This document shows positions 11,202 through 21,130 of a stretch of 64,000 nt of DNA, piece after piece. The first letter of the stretch is position 1, and the number at the start of each line of letters is the position of its first letter. This stretch comes from Sacculina carcini. Taxonomy: Eukaryota > Arthropoda > Thecostraca > Sacculinidae. The DNA lies in contig OU696570.1 of NCBI GenBank assembly GCA_916048095.2, forward strand, positions 6,824,928 through 6,888,927, read 5' to 3'. The translations under genes and the position numbers were made by a program. The notes beneath the pieces were generated by a model, which did not search any database, was not told the DNA's origin, and saw nothing but the letters and a program-made list of their open reading frames with translations.

Positions 11202-12048
11202 TTAAGCGAACGAAGTGGGATCACTGGCTGTCAGCGTTGAGTCACTGATCAACTCGCCAGGAAGTCGACGGGACGCTCCGTAGACCAGTTCGTCCGAGCA
11301 GGCGCCGACATCAGTTTTGTGTGTCGACCGTATGCCCAACAAGACCATGGGCAAAACATCCATCCATGATGTGTGTTCAGCAGCGCGCAAACTTGCTTTG
11401 AGCTGCCGATGGAAGCGTTCAGCCACGCCGTTGCTGCTTGGGTGATAACTGGTGGTGCGTATGCGTTGACAGCCAAGTAGTCGAGTAATTTCGGACCACA
11501 TAGATGATTCGAATTGTGCCCCGCGATCTGTTGTGATGGTCGTCGGCACTCCAAAGCGTGAGACCCACTGATGGAGAAACGCGCGTGCAACTGTCACTGC
11601 GCGAGTATCCGGCAGAGGAATGGCTTCTGGCCAGCGCGAAAATCGGTCCACGTATGTGAGGAGGTATGACTGACCTTGTGACGGTGGCAGTGATCCGACG
11701 ATGTCCACGTGCACGTGACTGAAGCGCTCTCCAGGGTGGCTGAAATGGTTGCACCGCGCTTTTTGTGTGACGGGTAATTTTCGCTCGTTGACACTGTAGG
11801 CATGTTCGGGTCAATTTGCGCACGTCGCGGTCCATGTCCGGCCACACGAAGCGTGACGAGACAAGCTTCACAGTGGCATCGATGCCTGGGTAGGAAAGAT
11901 TGTGTAGAGAAGAAGTGTACAGCCGGCGTAATGCTGACGGAAGCACTGGGCGAGGTCGACCGGTAGACTCGTCGCACAAAACTTTTGCTTCGCTGAACAT
12001 GACATTGCGTAGCTTCAGCGCTGACGTCGCGTTGCGAAGCGTTCCCAA
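11202..12048 (-). pseudogene. Integrase of C1
   Basis: Segments encode the zinc-binding region (LHNLSYPGIDATVKL...[15 protein letters not shown]) and the catalytic core (MHVDIVGSLPPSQGQSYLL, ITTDRGAQFES, SNGVAERFHRQLK). All have close counterparts in D. The coding sequence is spread over more than one frame, as expected of a fossil. Confidence 0.75.
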
Positions 12049-12113
12049 TAAAGCGTCTTCCCGCTAAGCCGCAGCTAGGGAGACATAGTCGTCGACTGGG
12101 CACGACGGAACAG

Positions 12114-13490
12114 TCAGTACAGCTGTTGTTCTGGAGAGTGCATCCGCCACTTTTTTTTGTTGACGGGTAGGTGCCGGATCTCCGACCCAAACTGGCTTAT
12201 GAAATCCAAATGCCGCAACTCGCGAGGCGAGTATTTCTCTGACACTGAAGGCAGGGCATGCACGAGAGGGCGGTGATCGGTGAACACGACCACGTCACGC
12301 CCTTCGATCGTGTAACGGAAGTGGCGAATGGCCATGTACACTCCGAGCAGCTCTCTGCCGAATGTGCTGTATCGCCGCTCAGTAGACGTCAGCGTCTTGG
12401 AAAAGTAGTTGAGAGGCTGCCACTCACCATTGGTGTGTTGCTGCAGTACTCCGCCAACACCAGTGTCCGACGCCTCGACCAGGATACTCAAGGGAGCACC
12501 GGGGATTTTATGTGCAAGCATACTACGGTCAGCTATAGCTGTTTTGGCTGCATTGAAGCTGTCGAGGCTCTGTTGTGTCCATGCTACCGGAGCTTCGGAC
12601 CGTTTGGCGCGGTGTGTCAGAAGAGCGTGCAGGGGTTGTAGTATGGCAGCTGCGTTGTGTATAAAACGGTGATAATACGCCACCATACCCAAAAACCGAC
12701 GAAGCTGAGACTGACTGGTCGGCTGTGGGAATTCCCTGATTGCACGCACCTTGTCGCCGAGTGGGAAAATTCCGCCTGGTGTGACACGATGTCCGAGGAA
12801 AGAGACCGTGTCGCGACCAAATACACACTTGTCTCTGTTGATCACTACGCCGTAGGACTGCAATCTCTGAAACAAGGCGCGGAGGTGTCCTAGATGTTCG
12901 TCTTCGTTTGTTGATGCCACCAAAATGTCATCAAGATATGCGAAGCAGCCGTCAACACCGCGCAGAACTTCGTCGATGAAACGCTGAAACGTTGAACCGG
13001 CGTTGCGCAGGTCGAATGGCATTCGCACCATCTCGTACAGACCAAACGGCGTGGCGATGGCTGTCTTTGGGACGTCTGCTGGTTCAACGGGGATCTGGTG
13101 GTATGCGCGAACCAGGTCCACTGTTGAGAACACGTTGCAGCCACTGAGTTTTGCCGAAAAGTCTCGTAGGTACGGTAGTGGGTAACGGTCCGGAAGCGTT
13201 TGTGCGTTGAGTGTCCGGTAGTCGCCACACGGTCTCCATTGGCCGGGCAATTTCTTGGGTACCATGTGGAGAGGCGATGACCAAGTACTCTTGGAAGGTT
13301 GAAATATACCCAAGCGCAGCATTTTGTCAAATTCTTGCCTGGCGATGTTGGCTCTATCGGGGGCTGAACGCCGAGGACGAATGTGGATTGGTGGGCCCTT
13401 GGTCACGCTGTGGTGAGTCACGTTGTGCTTGACTGCACCAGTTGCGCGCTCCTGAGTGATCTCAGGAAAAGAATCGAGTACATCGTTCAT
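12114..13490 (-). pseudogene. Reverse transcriptase and RNase H of C1
   Basis: A 458-residue open frame with RT motifs [24 protein letters not shown] and [11 protein letters not shown], the thumb ([16 protein letters not shown]), and RNase H ([38 protein letters not shown]). It is about 90% identical by eye to the RT segment of C2. A protease is missing from this copy. Confidence 0.82.
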
Positions 13491-13680
13491 TCAAGCCGGG
13501 AGCACATCGCTGATTCAAGACGTTTCTGCGAAAGTTCAAGTTGTTCAATTTTGGCGAGCAGGACAGCCATGTTGTCCTCTGATGGTCGTGGCGCCGAAGA
13601 GACAGCTGTAACTGTTTGGGCTGTTTGTGTAGCTTCCAAATAGCGGTCGGCGGCGTTCGCCAGCTCGTCGAGGTGAGCAG
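13487..13680 (-). pseudogene. gag fragment of C1
   Basis: Encodes LDELANAADRYLEATQTAQ and a following coiled-coil-like stretch (LLAKIEQLELSQKRLES), matching the gag of C2 (16130-16984) almost residue for residue. Only this central part of gag remains. Confidence 0.75.
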
Positions 13681-13860
13681 AATAGTACCTCCTCAACAAT
13701 TTTTTCCTAACTGATAAATCTGATATACACAAGCAGCTGTGCTTTGTTTGCGACATTTGTGCTCTCGTCCAGTTGCAGTGCAAAGTATTCACTATTTATA
13801 TATTGCTCCTTAAGTTGTACAGTGACGTCCTGGACCATATCATCTATTCTTATGATGAAG
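13672..13860 (-). pseudogene. hAT-superfamily (ZBED-like) transposase fragment
   Basis: The last 50 or so residues of a minus-strand frame read IDDMVQDVTVQLKEQYINSEYF, then ALQLDESTNVANKAQLLVYI. The pattern SxxFALQLDESTDVxNxAQLLVYxRF is characteristic of the RNase H-like core start of ZBED5/SCAND3-type hAT transposases, where the D of LDEST is a catalytic residue. The core and C-terminal part are absent. It lies between the gag fragment of C1 and the Penelope-like piece. Confidence 0.6.
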
Positions 13861-14075
13861 CTAAAGTACACTCGTCGAACAAGCCAGCCGATACATCGAC
13901 GACATACATACTGCCGATGCATCGACGACATCTTCATCCGAGTGAAGTCATCTGACGAAATTGACACTCTCAAGCGTGCTTTCGAAGAAGAAACGTCACT
14001 AAAATTCACACACGAGAACGCACTCGACGGTCGGCTGGCATTTCTCGATGTGCTAGTACAGCTGAATAGCGGATA
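13861..14075 (+). pseudogene. Reverse transcriptase palm fragment of the Penelope-like element
   Basis: Encodes RCIDDIFIRVKSSDEIDTLK, with the catalytic DD of RT motif C, then FTHENALDGRLAFLDVLV, the typical next block of Penelope RTs (LxFLDxxI). A stop follows (VQLNSG, end at 14076). The following codons continue the RT thumb in the same direction. Confidence 0.7.
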
Positions 14076-14154
14076 GTTTAGCACAAACGTATACACCAAG
14101 CCGACAAATCTGAGACTGTGTCTGAATGGCATCAGTGAATGTCCAACAAGATAT

Positions 14155-14955
14155 TTGCGATCTACAATCAGCGCATACATCCGTCGGGCACTGACACACT
14201 GCTCAAGCTGGGCTTCAACGCACAAAGAGCTCGAGCGTGTCACGCAGGTGCTGCTCAACAACGGCTATCCGAACGAGCAAATTCCAGACGTAATTGCTGC
14301 AGCGCTGAACAAACATTTCGAGACCAACTCTTTGAGCGACGCACAACAGCAGATCACGTTGTACTACATAAACTTTATGTCTTCTGCGCACAAAGTCGAC
14401 GAACGCGTCATGAAGGAGATTGTTCAGAAGAATGTGAGACCCACTGAATCAGAAAAAAAGGTGAAATTGATAATTTATTATCGTTCACAAAAAACGTCGA
14501 GTCTGATATTGCACAACAAAGCATGCAATGACAGACCAGACAAGCTGCAGCGACATCATGTTGTCTACCGGTACAACTGTGAAAACGATGAGGGGTGCGG
14601 ACCTCATTCCTACATCGATATGACAACAACAACGCTGTCGCGCCGTTTGACCTGCAATCTCAGCAACGGTGCTATCAAGAAACACAATGCATCGGCGCAT
14701 AACACAAAGATTAGTCGAGAAGAAATAGTGGCAAGAACATATATATTGGCGCACGAAACTGACAAAAGGCGCTTGAAACTTTTGGAAGAAATTTACATAA
14801 CAACAATGCGCCCAAAAATCAACGTGCAATTGGAAGAAAATGGTGTTCTCCCCACCCAAAGACCCCCATCAAGCAGTGAGCTGGACGCGCCCATGCGCGA
14901 GGTGCCACAAACGGCGGTGCGCAGTAGCGTGAGCCATAGGCGTCATCGACCATAG
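14155..14955 (+). CDS. Penelope RT thumb plus GIY-YIG endonuclease (C-terminal part)
   Basis: A 266-residue open frame. The first 110 residues match the helical RT thumb/linker (YIRRALTHCSSW...ELERVTQVLLNNGYPNEQI). The rest is a GIY-YIG nuclease: VVYRYNC in the GIY position, a Cys pair (YNCENDEGCG), YIDMTTTTLSRRL with the catalytic Arg region, a downstream His (IKKHNASAHN), and the Glu/Leu helix KRRLKLLEEIYI. It nicks target DNA to prime reverse transcription. The start codon is arbitrary because the upstream part is cut off. Confidence 0.78.
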   Translation: MRSTISAYIRRALTHCSSWASTHKELERVTQVLLNNGYPNEQIPDVIAAALNKHFETNSLSDAQQQITLYYINFMSSAHKVDERVMKEIVQKNVRPTESEKKVKLIIYYRSQKTSSLILHNKACNDRPDKLQRHHVVYRYNCENDEGCGPHSYIDMTTTTLSRRLTCNLSNGAIKKHNASAHNTKISREEIVARTYILAHETDKRRLKLLEEIYITTMRPKINVQLEENGVLPTQRPPSSSELDAPMREVPQTAVRSSVSHRRHRP

Positions 14956-15067
14956 GTGCGAATTTCGCACACCGCGCGCATACATGAGGCGTGAAAATAA
15001 CACATACAATTGACGACCTATATAAACCTATATGAGACGTAATCGTCGACCTGGCACGACGGAGCAG

Positions 15068-15640
15068 TCAGTACGGCTGCTGTTCTGGAAAGTGCATCAG
15101 CCACTGTGTTTTGGCTGCCAGGCAGGTGTCGGATCTCTGACACAAATTAGCTGATGAAATCCAGATGTCGTAGCTCGCGAGGCGAATATTTCTCCGACAT
15201 GGAAGGCAAACGGCTATTTGGTGGTATGCACGGACCAGGTCCACTGTGGAGAAGATGTTGCAGCCGCTGAGTTTCGCCGAAAAGTCTCGAAGGTACGGAA
15301 GTGGGTACCGGTCCGGAAGCGTTTGTGCGTTGAGTGCCCGGTAGTCACCACACGGTCTCCATTGGCCGGGTATTTTCTTGGGCACCATGTGGAGAGGCGA
15401 TGACCAAGCACTCTTGGACGGCCGAATGATACCCAAGCGCAGCATGTTGTCAAATTCGTGCTTGTTGATGTTGGCTCTGTCTGAGGCTAAACGCCGAGGG
15501 CGAATGTGGATCGGCGGGCCCTTGGTCACGATGTGGTGTGTCACATTGTGCTTGACTGCACCAGCTGTGCGTTCTTGCGTGATTTCTGGAAACGACGCAA
15601 CTAGGCGCTCGTACGGGTCGGTGGGGCTGTCATTGACCAA
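15068..15640 (-). pseudogene. Reverse transcriptase segment of C2
   Basis: Encodes [33 protein letters not shown] and [12 protein letters not shown], nearly the same as C1. The later RT and RNase H are largely absent from this fossil. Confidence 0.75.
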
Positions 15641-15677
15641 TCGTATGCCAATCTAGGCTATGCGTGAAGCTGAACCC

Positions 15678-16133
15678 TTAGCACACACGTCTCCTATGTA
15701 GCAGCTGCTTTTTGGCGACGTCGACGACCAGTTGATTGGCTGCGAGGAGATCAGTGCCGAGGACGGGCATGCTAACGTCGGCCACAAGCACGCACCAGAC
15801 GAAAGTTTTTGAGCTGAAAACAATTCTGGTCTTGTATGTCCCGAAGACTGCAATTTTTGAGCCGGTCGCAGGTTGAAGCATCTGATCTTGTCTGTGCGCT
15901 TGCAGCTTGATGTGTCTCGGCACGAATCCCCTAGGAACCACACTGACTTGCGCGCCGGTATCAATCAAGAACCGCTGACCGGATGTTTCGTCTTCGATGA
16001 AGAGGAGAGATGCGCTTATACGTGAGCCACCAGTGCACTGCGCGATGTGTTGGTGGCTTGCTAGTTTAAATGCCACGAGCAAGGAGGCGTGCAGCGATGC
16101 GCTGATGAGCCGAACCGGGCATGGTAAAATCAC
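15678..16133 (-). pseudogene. Protease segment of C2
   Basis: Encodes the aspartic protease motif [13 protein letters not shown] and the later LGTDLLAANQLVVDVAKK block. The D counterpart is [13 protein letters not shown]. The heptamer TTTAAAC followed by TAG, seen at the gag/pol overlap in D, is also present here on the minus strand (about 16055-16063). Confidence 0.75.
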
Positions 16134-16984
16134 AGGCGCGGCTGGTTCGGACTGCGGCGCGCTGGTGAGCTGTCTCGTGAGCGAGCATCCGGTGATGGAG
16201 AACGGCGTCGGGTTCTGTCGCGTGAGTTGCTCCTGTATCGTGTCGGAAAAGGTGCGTAATTTAACATCGTCGCGTTGTCTCGGGCTGCCATTGCCGATTC
16301 AAGGTGTTTGTGTGAATGTTCAAGCTGCTCAATTTTGGCATGCAGGATAGCCATGTTGTCCTCTGTTGGTGGCGGAGGCGAAGAAACAGCTGTCACTGCT
16401 TGGGCCGTTTGTGTAGCCTCCAGGTAGCGGTCGGCGGCGTTGGCGAGCTCGTCGAGTTGAGCAGATGTTGGCAGAAGAGAGAGTGCTGCTCGTGTCCCTT
16501 GTGGCAGTCGCTGTAGAAACAGCGTGCGCAGCAAGCCGGTTTCTTCTGGCGTGTCGCCTGCCGCTGCCAGCTCGTTGCGCATGCAGCGCAGTAGAGCCGA
16601 TGGCCGTTGGTCGCCCAGCTGCTGTCGTGAAAGCAGCGCTTCCAGGCAAGACGTCCGCGATTGTGCCAGACGAGACTGCAGGGCGGTACTCAACGCAGCG
16701 AACGATCTTGATGTGCGAAAGACATACTTCACTTGAGCTGCCACTGTGATGGGAAGATTTGCCACAATCATCTTGAAGCGGGTCTCGTCAGAGGAAATCC
16801 CAGCGATGTCGAATGCGCACTCAACCTGAATGAGCCACATCTCGGGTTCCTCGGCTGCAAGAGGTGACAGGCGGAATGTAGCCATCGGGCGTACTTCGGA
16901 AGTAGCCGTTTGCGCAGCTGCGTCTGGGGACATGTCACTCTTGAAAGTGTCCGTAAGACGGGAGTCACCACTGTTGGTAGCCAT
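16130..16984 (-). pseudogene. gag of C2
   Basis: Starts MATNSGDSRLTDTFKSDMSP at 16984, where the first bases of the codon run lie in the LTR end, as in D. It encodes the CsRn1-type Gag core PEMWLIQVECAFDIAGISSD and RFKMIVANLPITVAAQVKY, and a coiled-coil-like segment. The open frame extends upstream to 17071, but similarity to D begins at 16984. Part of a fossil. Confidence 0.75.
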
Positions 16985-17441
16985 AGCAACCGGTAACAAG
17001 GAGTCAGAAGCTGACTTATTATAGCGCAAGCACAGAAAATGCGGCACTGGTTCACTATATATTTTCCGCACAGTCTAGGTTGTCTAAAAAGATTCAGCGT
17101 TGATAAAAGGCCGTGCGATTAGTGTAGCGCGGAAGCAGAAGCTGTGCGTGAAGAGTGTCGCTGCTGAATGAATAGTCTGCACGAGCGATATCGAATAATG
17201 TTCTGCACTCGTTCAGACCGATATCAAATATCGCTGAGCTCACCGAAAGCTGCCCCCGGCAATAGCACGAACTTGCACTCGTTGTGGTGGCAGAGCGTGT
17301 GTGTGTGTGTAGAGCGTGTATATGTGCATAGCGTGTGTAGGTGCAGAGCGTGCTGCGCGTGGCTAAACTCAAAGGGGTATCCTGGAGCGCAACACGTACA
17401 TCCAACAGAAGGATACATACTAATATATACACTTACACACG

Positions 17442-17446
<5 letters not shown>
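16972..17446 (-). repeat. 5' LTR remnant of C2
   Basis: The inner end (16972-16990) matches the LTR end at 491-512. Further out, around 17388-17410 (GCAACACGTACAT), it matches the C1 LTR near 10126. Between these the two LTRs are diverged. The outer end fades into a TA repeat. Confidence 0.45.

Positions 17447-17476
<30 letters not shown>
17447..17476. repeat. (TA)n microsatellite
   Basis: About 15 uninterrupted TA units at the outer end of the C2 LTR remnant. Confidence 0.9.
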
Positions 17477-17478
<2 letters not shown>

Positions 17479-17640
17479 GAGTAGAAGGCTTCAACACTTT
17501 GTTACATTTGTTTACATTACTTAGGCCCCTCCCCCCTATGACGACACACCCGACCCGACCTGACCCGACCCGACCTAACTCAACCTAACCCGACCTGACC
17601 TACTCTAACCCGACCTTCATTTTTTTTATTTCATACCTAA
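17477..17640. repeat. Repeat ending in degenerate CCTAA/CCGAC tracts
   Basis: 17480-17540 is an inverted copy of about 37125-37190 (GAAGCCTTCTAC... and AATGTAAACAAATGTAACAA). It runs into tracts of ACCCGACC and CCTAACC units, resembling decayed arthropod TTAGG telomere repeats. An inverted match of the tracts lies at 28870-28935 on the far side of the polymerase-B region. Confidence 0.55.
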
Positions 17641-17979
17641 CCTAACATATTTTCCTTATTTTCAAATTTATAAATATACATACCTGACGGGTTTCGAACC
17701 GGGGTCCTCGCGTCACAAAGCCAGCGTCTGCAGAGTTCGGCCACAGCAGCGTTTTACAAGGGATGTGTAATAGGTGTATATGTAGCGCTTGCTGGTGGAA
17801 CTAGACATATTTGTCTCTTTAGCGCCACATTTGTATTAAATATTCATTTTGTTGTATTTTCTTTGTATTTATTTGTCTCTTTAGTGCTACATTTGTATTT
17901 AATAACCATTTTGTTTGTATTTTGTTTGTGTTTATTCGTCTCTTTAGCGCCACATTTGTATTAAATAATTATTTCGCGC
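17540..17979 (+). repeat. Left inverted arm of the polymerase-B (Polinton-like) region, outer part
   Basis: Matches the complement of 28500-28935. It holds tandem-like blocks around GTCTCTTTAGCGCCAC. Element B splits the arm here; it continues at 24122. The uninterrupted order is visible at 26321-26400. Confidence 0.75.
17683..17750 (-). repeat. tRNA-like sequence (probable tRNA-derived SINE head)
   Basis: On the minus strand the sequence has an A-box-like start (TGGCCGAACTCTGCAG) and a clear B box (GGTTCGAAACC) about 45 bases later, then CCGTCAGG. That spacing is that of a tRNA or a tRNA-derived SINE. I cannot fold a clean anticodon arm, so a functional tRNA is unlikely. Only the B-box half recurs in the right arm (28777-28802). 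Confidence 0.45.
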
Positions 17980-18669
17980 TATAACAAAGTTATAATCAGA
18001 CCAGTTTTCTATCTGTCAGTTTACTCAGTTTTCTTTCTCTTTCTTTCTCAGTTTACGTTCGCGTTCTTTCGCGGCTTGCTTGTGCAGCTGTCGTTAGGCT
18101 AATTTATGTGTTAGAGCGACGCCCGTAGTACACTGCGCCTGATATGCTTGGCAACGTGTGACCGTTGATTAATTATCTTTCTTGTGTCTGACTTGGCTGA
18201 GCATCTCGAGGCAACACGCCTGTGTACTGTCAGATCGTGTTTAGAAATAGCTCGCAACTGGGTTGGCAGCCGAACTGTTTGCCCGGTGAGATTCAGTGTG
18301 GCACATTGAGCCGACGACCTGTGGTCGTGGGTATATATACCTGTGTTGTACTAACAATAAGGGGGTGATACTAGAGACTGGAGACGCTAGAGATACTAGG
18401 TTCACTAACGATAGGGCAGTCAAGATGTGACACTAACAACAGAGGACCACTCACCCAGGCAGGCAGTTATTAAGTCGTCATTAGAGCATTAGGTTCAGGA
18501 CTTTATCAAGTTTTATGAGTAGATTTGACTGGTTTCTAAATACACTATTAAAATACGACTGGGTGACTATTACTTGTTATCGCGGACCACAACATCAAGA
18601 GGAACTATCAAGACATCACGATCAGCCGAACGAAGATCAACATAACAACATATTATTATCATCGTTACA
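17980..18669 (+). repeat. 5' LTR of element B
   Basis: 690 bp, a direct match to 23432-24121. It contains a TATATATA motif near 18332 that could serve as promoter. Confidence 0.9.
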
Positions 18670-18671
18670 TT

Positions 18672-18685
18672 TGGTGCCGTGACCC
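18672..18685 (+). promoter_or_regulatory. Primer-binding site of element B
   Basis: TGGTGCCGTGACCC lies two bases inside the 5' LTR, the position and TGG start expected where a tRNA 3' end primes minus-strand DNA. Confidence 0.65.
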
Positions 18686-18993
18686 GGATAGCTACTGATT
18701 GAAGCCATGACAACCCTTACGACTACAAATTGCTGCAGTGACCAGACAACTACAGAATTATTGCTGAATAGCATCATCGTGTCGAATTTTATGTTCGGTC
18801 GATCACACCGGTGGCTCAATGAACTGTGAGGTGAGTTTTATCTCAATTTTCCTTAAGCCTTGTCAGTATCCAGAGCCTTACTCAGAATAAAATTAGGAAA
18901 TATAAGAAATATATTTGGATGAAATATGGAGCAAATATAGATCAGGAAACCCAGAAATAATTTTGCAGCTAATGTTAAAAATCAATGTGTTAG
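18686..18993 (+). other. Leader remnant of element B
   Basis: AT-rich sequence with no recognisable gag. A GAGGTGAGTT splice-donor-like site occurs at about 18829-18838. It ends with GTTAG (18989-18993), the duplication flanking TRIM-1. Confidence 0.5.
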
Positions 18994-19411
18994 TGTGGTG
19001 TGATCGTGAGCGAGAGAGAGAGTGTGTGTGTGTGAACGTGTTATTGTGTCTGTGTGATCGTGTATGGTTGAATTGTATATTGCGTGAGAGAGTGTGTGAG
19101 CGAGTGTGTATAGCTGTGTCGGTTAGTGTGTACAGTTGTTTCGGTGTGTGTGTGTGTGTGTGTGTGTATGCGTTTGTCGACTATGCATGCCCCGCAGCGG
19201 CGAGCGATTGACCGGCTCGCCGCTGATTGGTTGTTGCGGCGGGTGAGGACTGTGCGTGTGTGTGTGTGTGTGTGGGCTCCCGTGTGTCACGGTGTGAGCT
19301 TGGAGTTGTGTTTGAGCTGCGGTTGTGGTGTGACGTCTTGTAGGCGCGCGTGGGGCGGTGATGCCCACGCGCGCCTGTCTCTAATATATTTTAGTCTTTT
19401 TGTTTGTTACA
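18994..19411 (+). repeat. 5' LTR of TRIM-1
   Basis: GT-rich LTR with a GC-rich hairpin at 19342-19376 (arms AGGCGCGCG / CGCGCGCCT) followed by TAATATAT. The hairpin has the same place and core as in TRIM-2, although the upstream sequence differs. Confidence 0.9.
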
Positions 19412-20122
19412 AGCTATTTCGGCCTTTTTGTTTTGGAATTATTTTTGTCTGCGACCCGGCTTCAAGGCGGAGATGGTGCCTTCCAGCATCAGTAGCGGTC
19501 TACCAGCGGAGAACAGCGGTGGAGGTGCTCGGCGGCGTGTCAGGTTGGTGTGCAGGGGGACGGCAGTGCAGCATGATGCCGGCGGGAGGCAGCTGAGGAG
19601 CTGTGGCCGAGGGATGCTGGTCGTCTCGCCTGAACTGGTGTAAGGCACGTCGCCGGGCAACTACAGGATTGTCGGTGGAGGCGACGATCGCTGGTGGAGG
19701 ATGCTGGTGCTGGACGGCAGGTGACAGAGAGGGGCTGCTGAAACCGGAGGAAAAAATGACGAACGACGGCGACGGCGTGGCCTGTGTGAACGGCGACGTC
19801 CCGGCTGTTTGCGGCAGGGTGCTGAAGAGCACTGGAGCACGGGAGCATAGTGGGTGCTGGGGTCGTGGTGTTATGCCCTGTCGCGGCAGCCGGTGATGAA
19901 GAAGACGGCAGGCTGCGGCGAGGCACTGAAGAGCACGGGCGGAGGCGGGAGCGTGGTGGACGCTGGGGCCTGAAGTGTTGTGCTTCGCCGCAGCCACGGT
20001 GTGTGCATCTGGTGGAGGCCGTCGTCGAGTTAGGTTTTTTTTATTGGTTCCTGGTTTGCTTGATCGCGTTTTTTAATTGTCTGTTCTTTTGTTGATTTAT
20101 GTTTCTTTAAAACAGGTGGAGG
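19412..20122 (+). other. Interior of TRIM-1, GC-rich, no recognised coding function
   Basis: Shares ordered blocks with 2302-2994 (the region around AGGGTGCTGAAGAGCACTGG, CCCTGTCGCGGCAGCCGGTG, and TGTGCTTCGCCGCAG). Open frames on both strands are low complexity and not conserved as proteins between the copies as far as I can see. Confidence 0.7.
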
Positions 20123-20536
20123 TGTGGTGTGATCGTGAGCGAGAGAGAGAGTGTGTGTGTGTGAACGTGTTATTGTGTCTGTGTGATCGTGTATGGTTGA
20201 ATTGTATATTGCGTGAGAGAGTGTGTGAGCGAGTGTGTATAGCTGTGTCGGTTAGTGTGTACAGTTGTTTCGGTGTGTGTGTGTGTGTGTATGCGTTTGT
20301 CGAGTATGCATGCCCCGCAGCGGCGAGCGATTGACCGGCTCGCCGCTGATTGGTTGTTGCGGCGGTTGAGGACTGTGCGTGTGTGTGTGTGTGTGTGTGG
20401 GCTCCCGTGTGTCACGGTGTGAGCTTGGAGTTGTGTTTGAGCTGCGGTTGTGGTGTGACGTCTTGTAGGCGCGCGTGGGGCGGTGATGCCCACGCGCGCC
20501 TGTCTCTAATATATTTTAGTCTTTTTGTTTGTTACA
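20123..20536 (+). repeat. 3' LTR of TRIM-1
   Basis: Matches 18994-19411. Its hairpin is at 20467-20501. The GTTAG duplication follows. Confidence 0.9.
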
Positions 20537-21130
20537 GTTAGGTAAATATAGGAGGACCTCCAATCAATATTTTAGTAGATGCTGGGTGTGATATATGAAT
20601 AATATCGAAATATTGCGTGAGGAAACTAAGTTGCATGTTTTGTAGGATGCGTTTGACTAGTATAAAGGGGACAAGATTAAACAATATTGCACTTATGAAA
20701 TGATTTGTGTCTTTTGTGAATTTTGACACTAAATATTTTATTAGAGGACACGAAATTAAATATTTGGCTAATGTTGGATATTAGGCTGGGATCTGTTTAA
20801 TTATTTGTATAATTGTTATGGTGTACAATTGGACTTTGATATTATAATTTGTATGTCAAAACATGTACTATATACGACTGATAAATATGAGAACACAATC
20901 ACTCACAAATACTGTTTTTAATCAGGACGAGATGTTGAAATATTTGAAATGAAATGTAAAACTATCTGTCAAAAGTGACAGATATTTGAGAACATACATT
21001 TAAAGTATGTATAACAACGCATATAAGATGCATTGGAACGTCAGGGCACGAAATGCCGCTGATGACTAAATAAATCAATGAAAGATGTCTAAATAACTAA
21101 ATGATTGATGACTATATGACTAAATGACCA
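20537..21130 (+). other. Protease scrap and unrecognised filler of element B
   Basis: A short stretch near 20545-20600 still encodes ILVDAGCD, the protease motif equivalent to LIDTGCD in A. The next 500 bp is AT-rich with only faint likeness to A and no usable frame. Confidence 0.5.

Larger units (their letters stand above)
10520..13690 (-). mobile_element. CsRn1-like Ty3/Gypsy element C1, internal region, broken
   Basis: Minus-strand order: gag fragment, RT/RNase H, integrase, C-terminal tail, purine tract, 3' LTR. Proteins closely match C2 and, less closely, D. The copy is a rearranged fossil with several breaks. Its 5' side ends against a hAT scrap and a Penelope-like piece. Confidence 0.75.
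13860..14955 (+). mobile_element. Penelope-like retroelement, 5' truncated
   Basis: The plus strand carries the end of a reverse transcriptase followed by a GIY-YIG endonuclease, the arrangement that defines Penelope-like elements. The 5' part of the RT is missing, which is usual for these elements. Just upstream a short segment with CATCGACGACAT is duplicated (about 13890-13935). The 3' flank (14956-15022) holds a small palindrome (TGCGAATTTCGCA) and then C2 sequence begins. Confidence 0.82.
15023..17446 (-). mobile_element. CsRn1-like Ty3/Gypsy element C2, partial and broken
   Basis: Minus-strand order: LTR remnant, primer site, gag, protease, RT. The downstream half (most RNase H and the integrase) is not here. 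Its proteins are close to C1, but its LTR is clearly diverged. Just inside the LTR lies TGGTGACTCC (complement of 16961-16970), close to the tRNA-Trp-type primer site of this clade. Confidence 0.75.
18994..20536 (+). mobile_element. TRIM-1: short non-autonomous LTR retrotransposon
   Basis: LTRs 18994-19411 (418 bp) and 20123-20536 (414 bp) start TGTGGTG and end TTGTTACA. They are almost identical apart from GT-run length. The target duplication is GTTAG (18989-18993 and 20537-20541). A purine tract (AACAGGTGGAGG) precedes the 3' LTR. The 711-bp GC-rich interior encodes nothing recognisable and is related to that of TRIM-2. It looks structurally whole and recent. Confidence 0.9.

Noticed and set aside
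17224-17524. Frames over (TA)n and (GT)n tracts
   Set aside because: Repeat translation (YIYIYI, VCVCVC), no gene.
17683-17750. A functional tRNA gene
   Set aside because: B box and A-box-like parts are present but no clean anticodon arm or acceptor stem could be formed.
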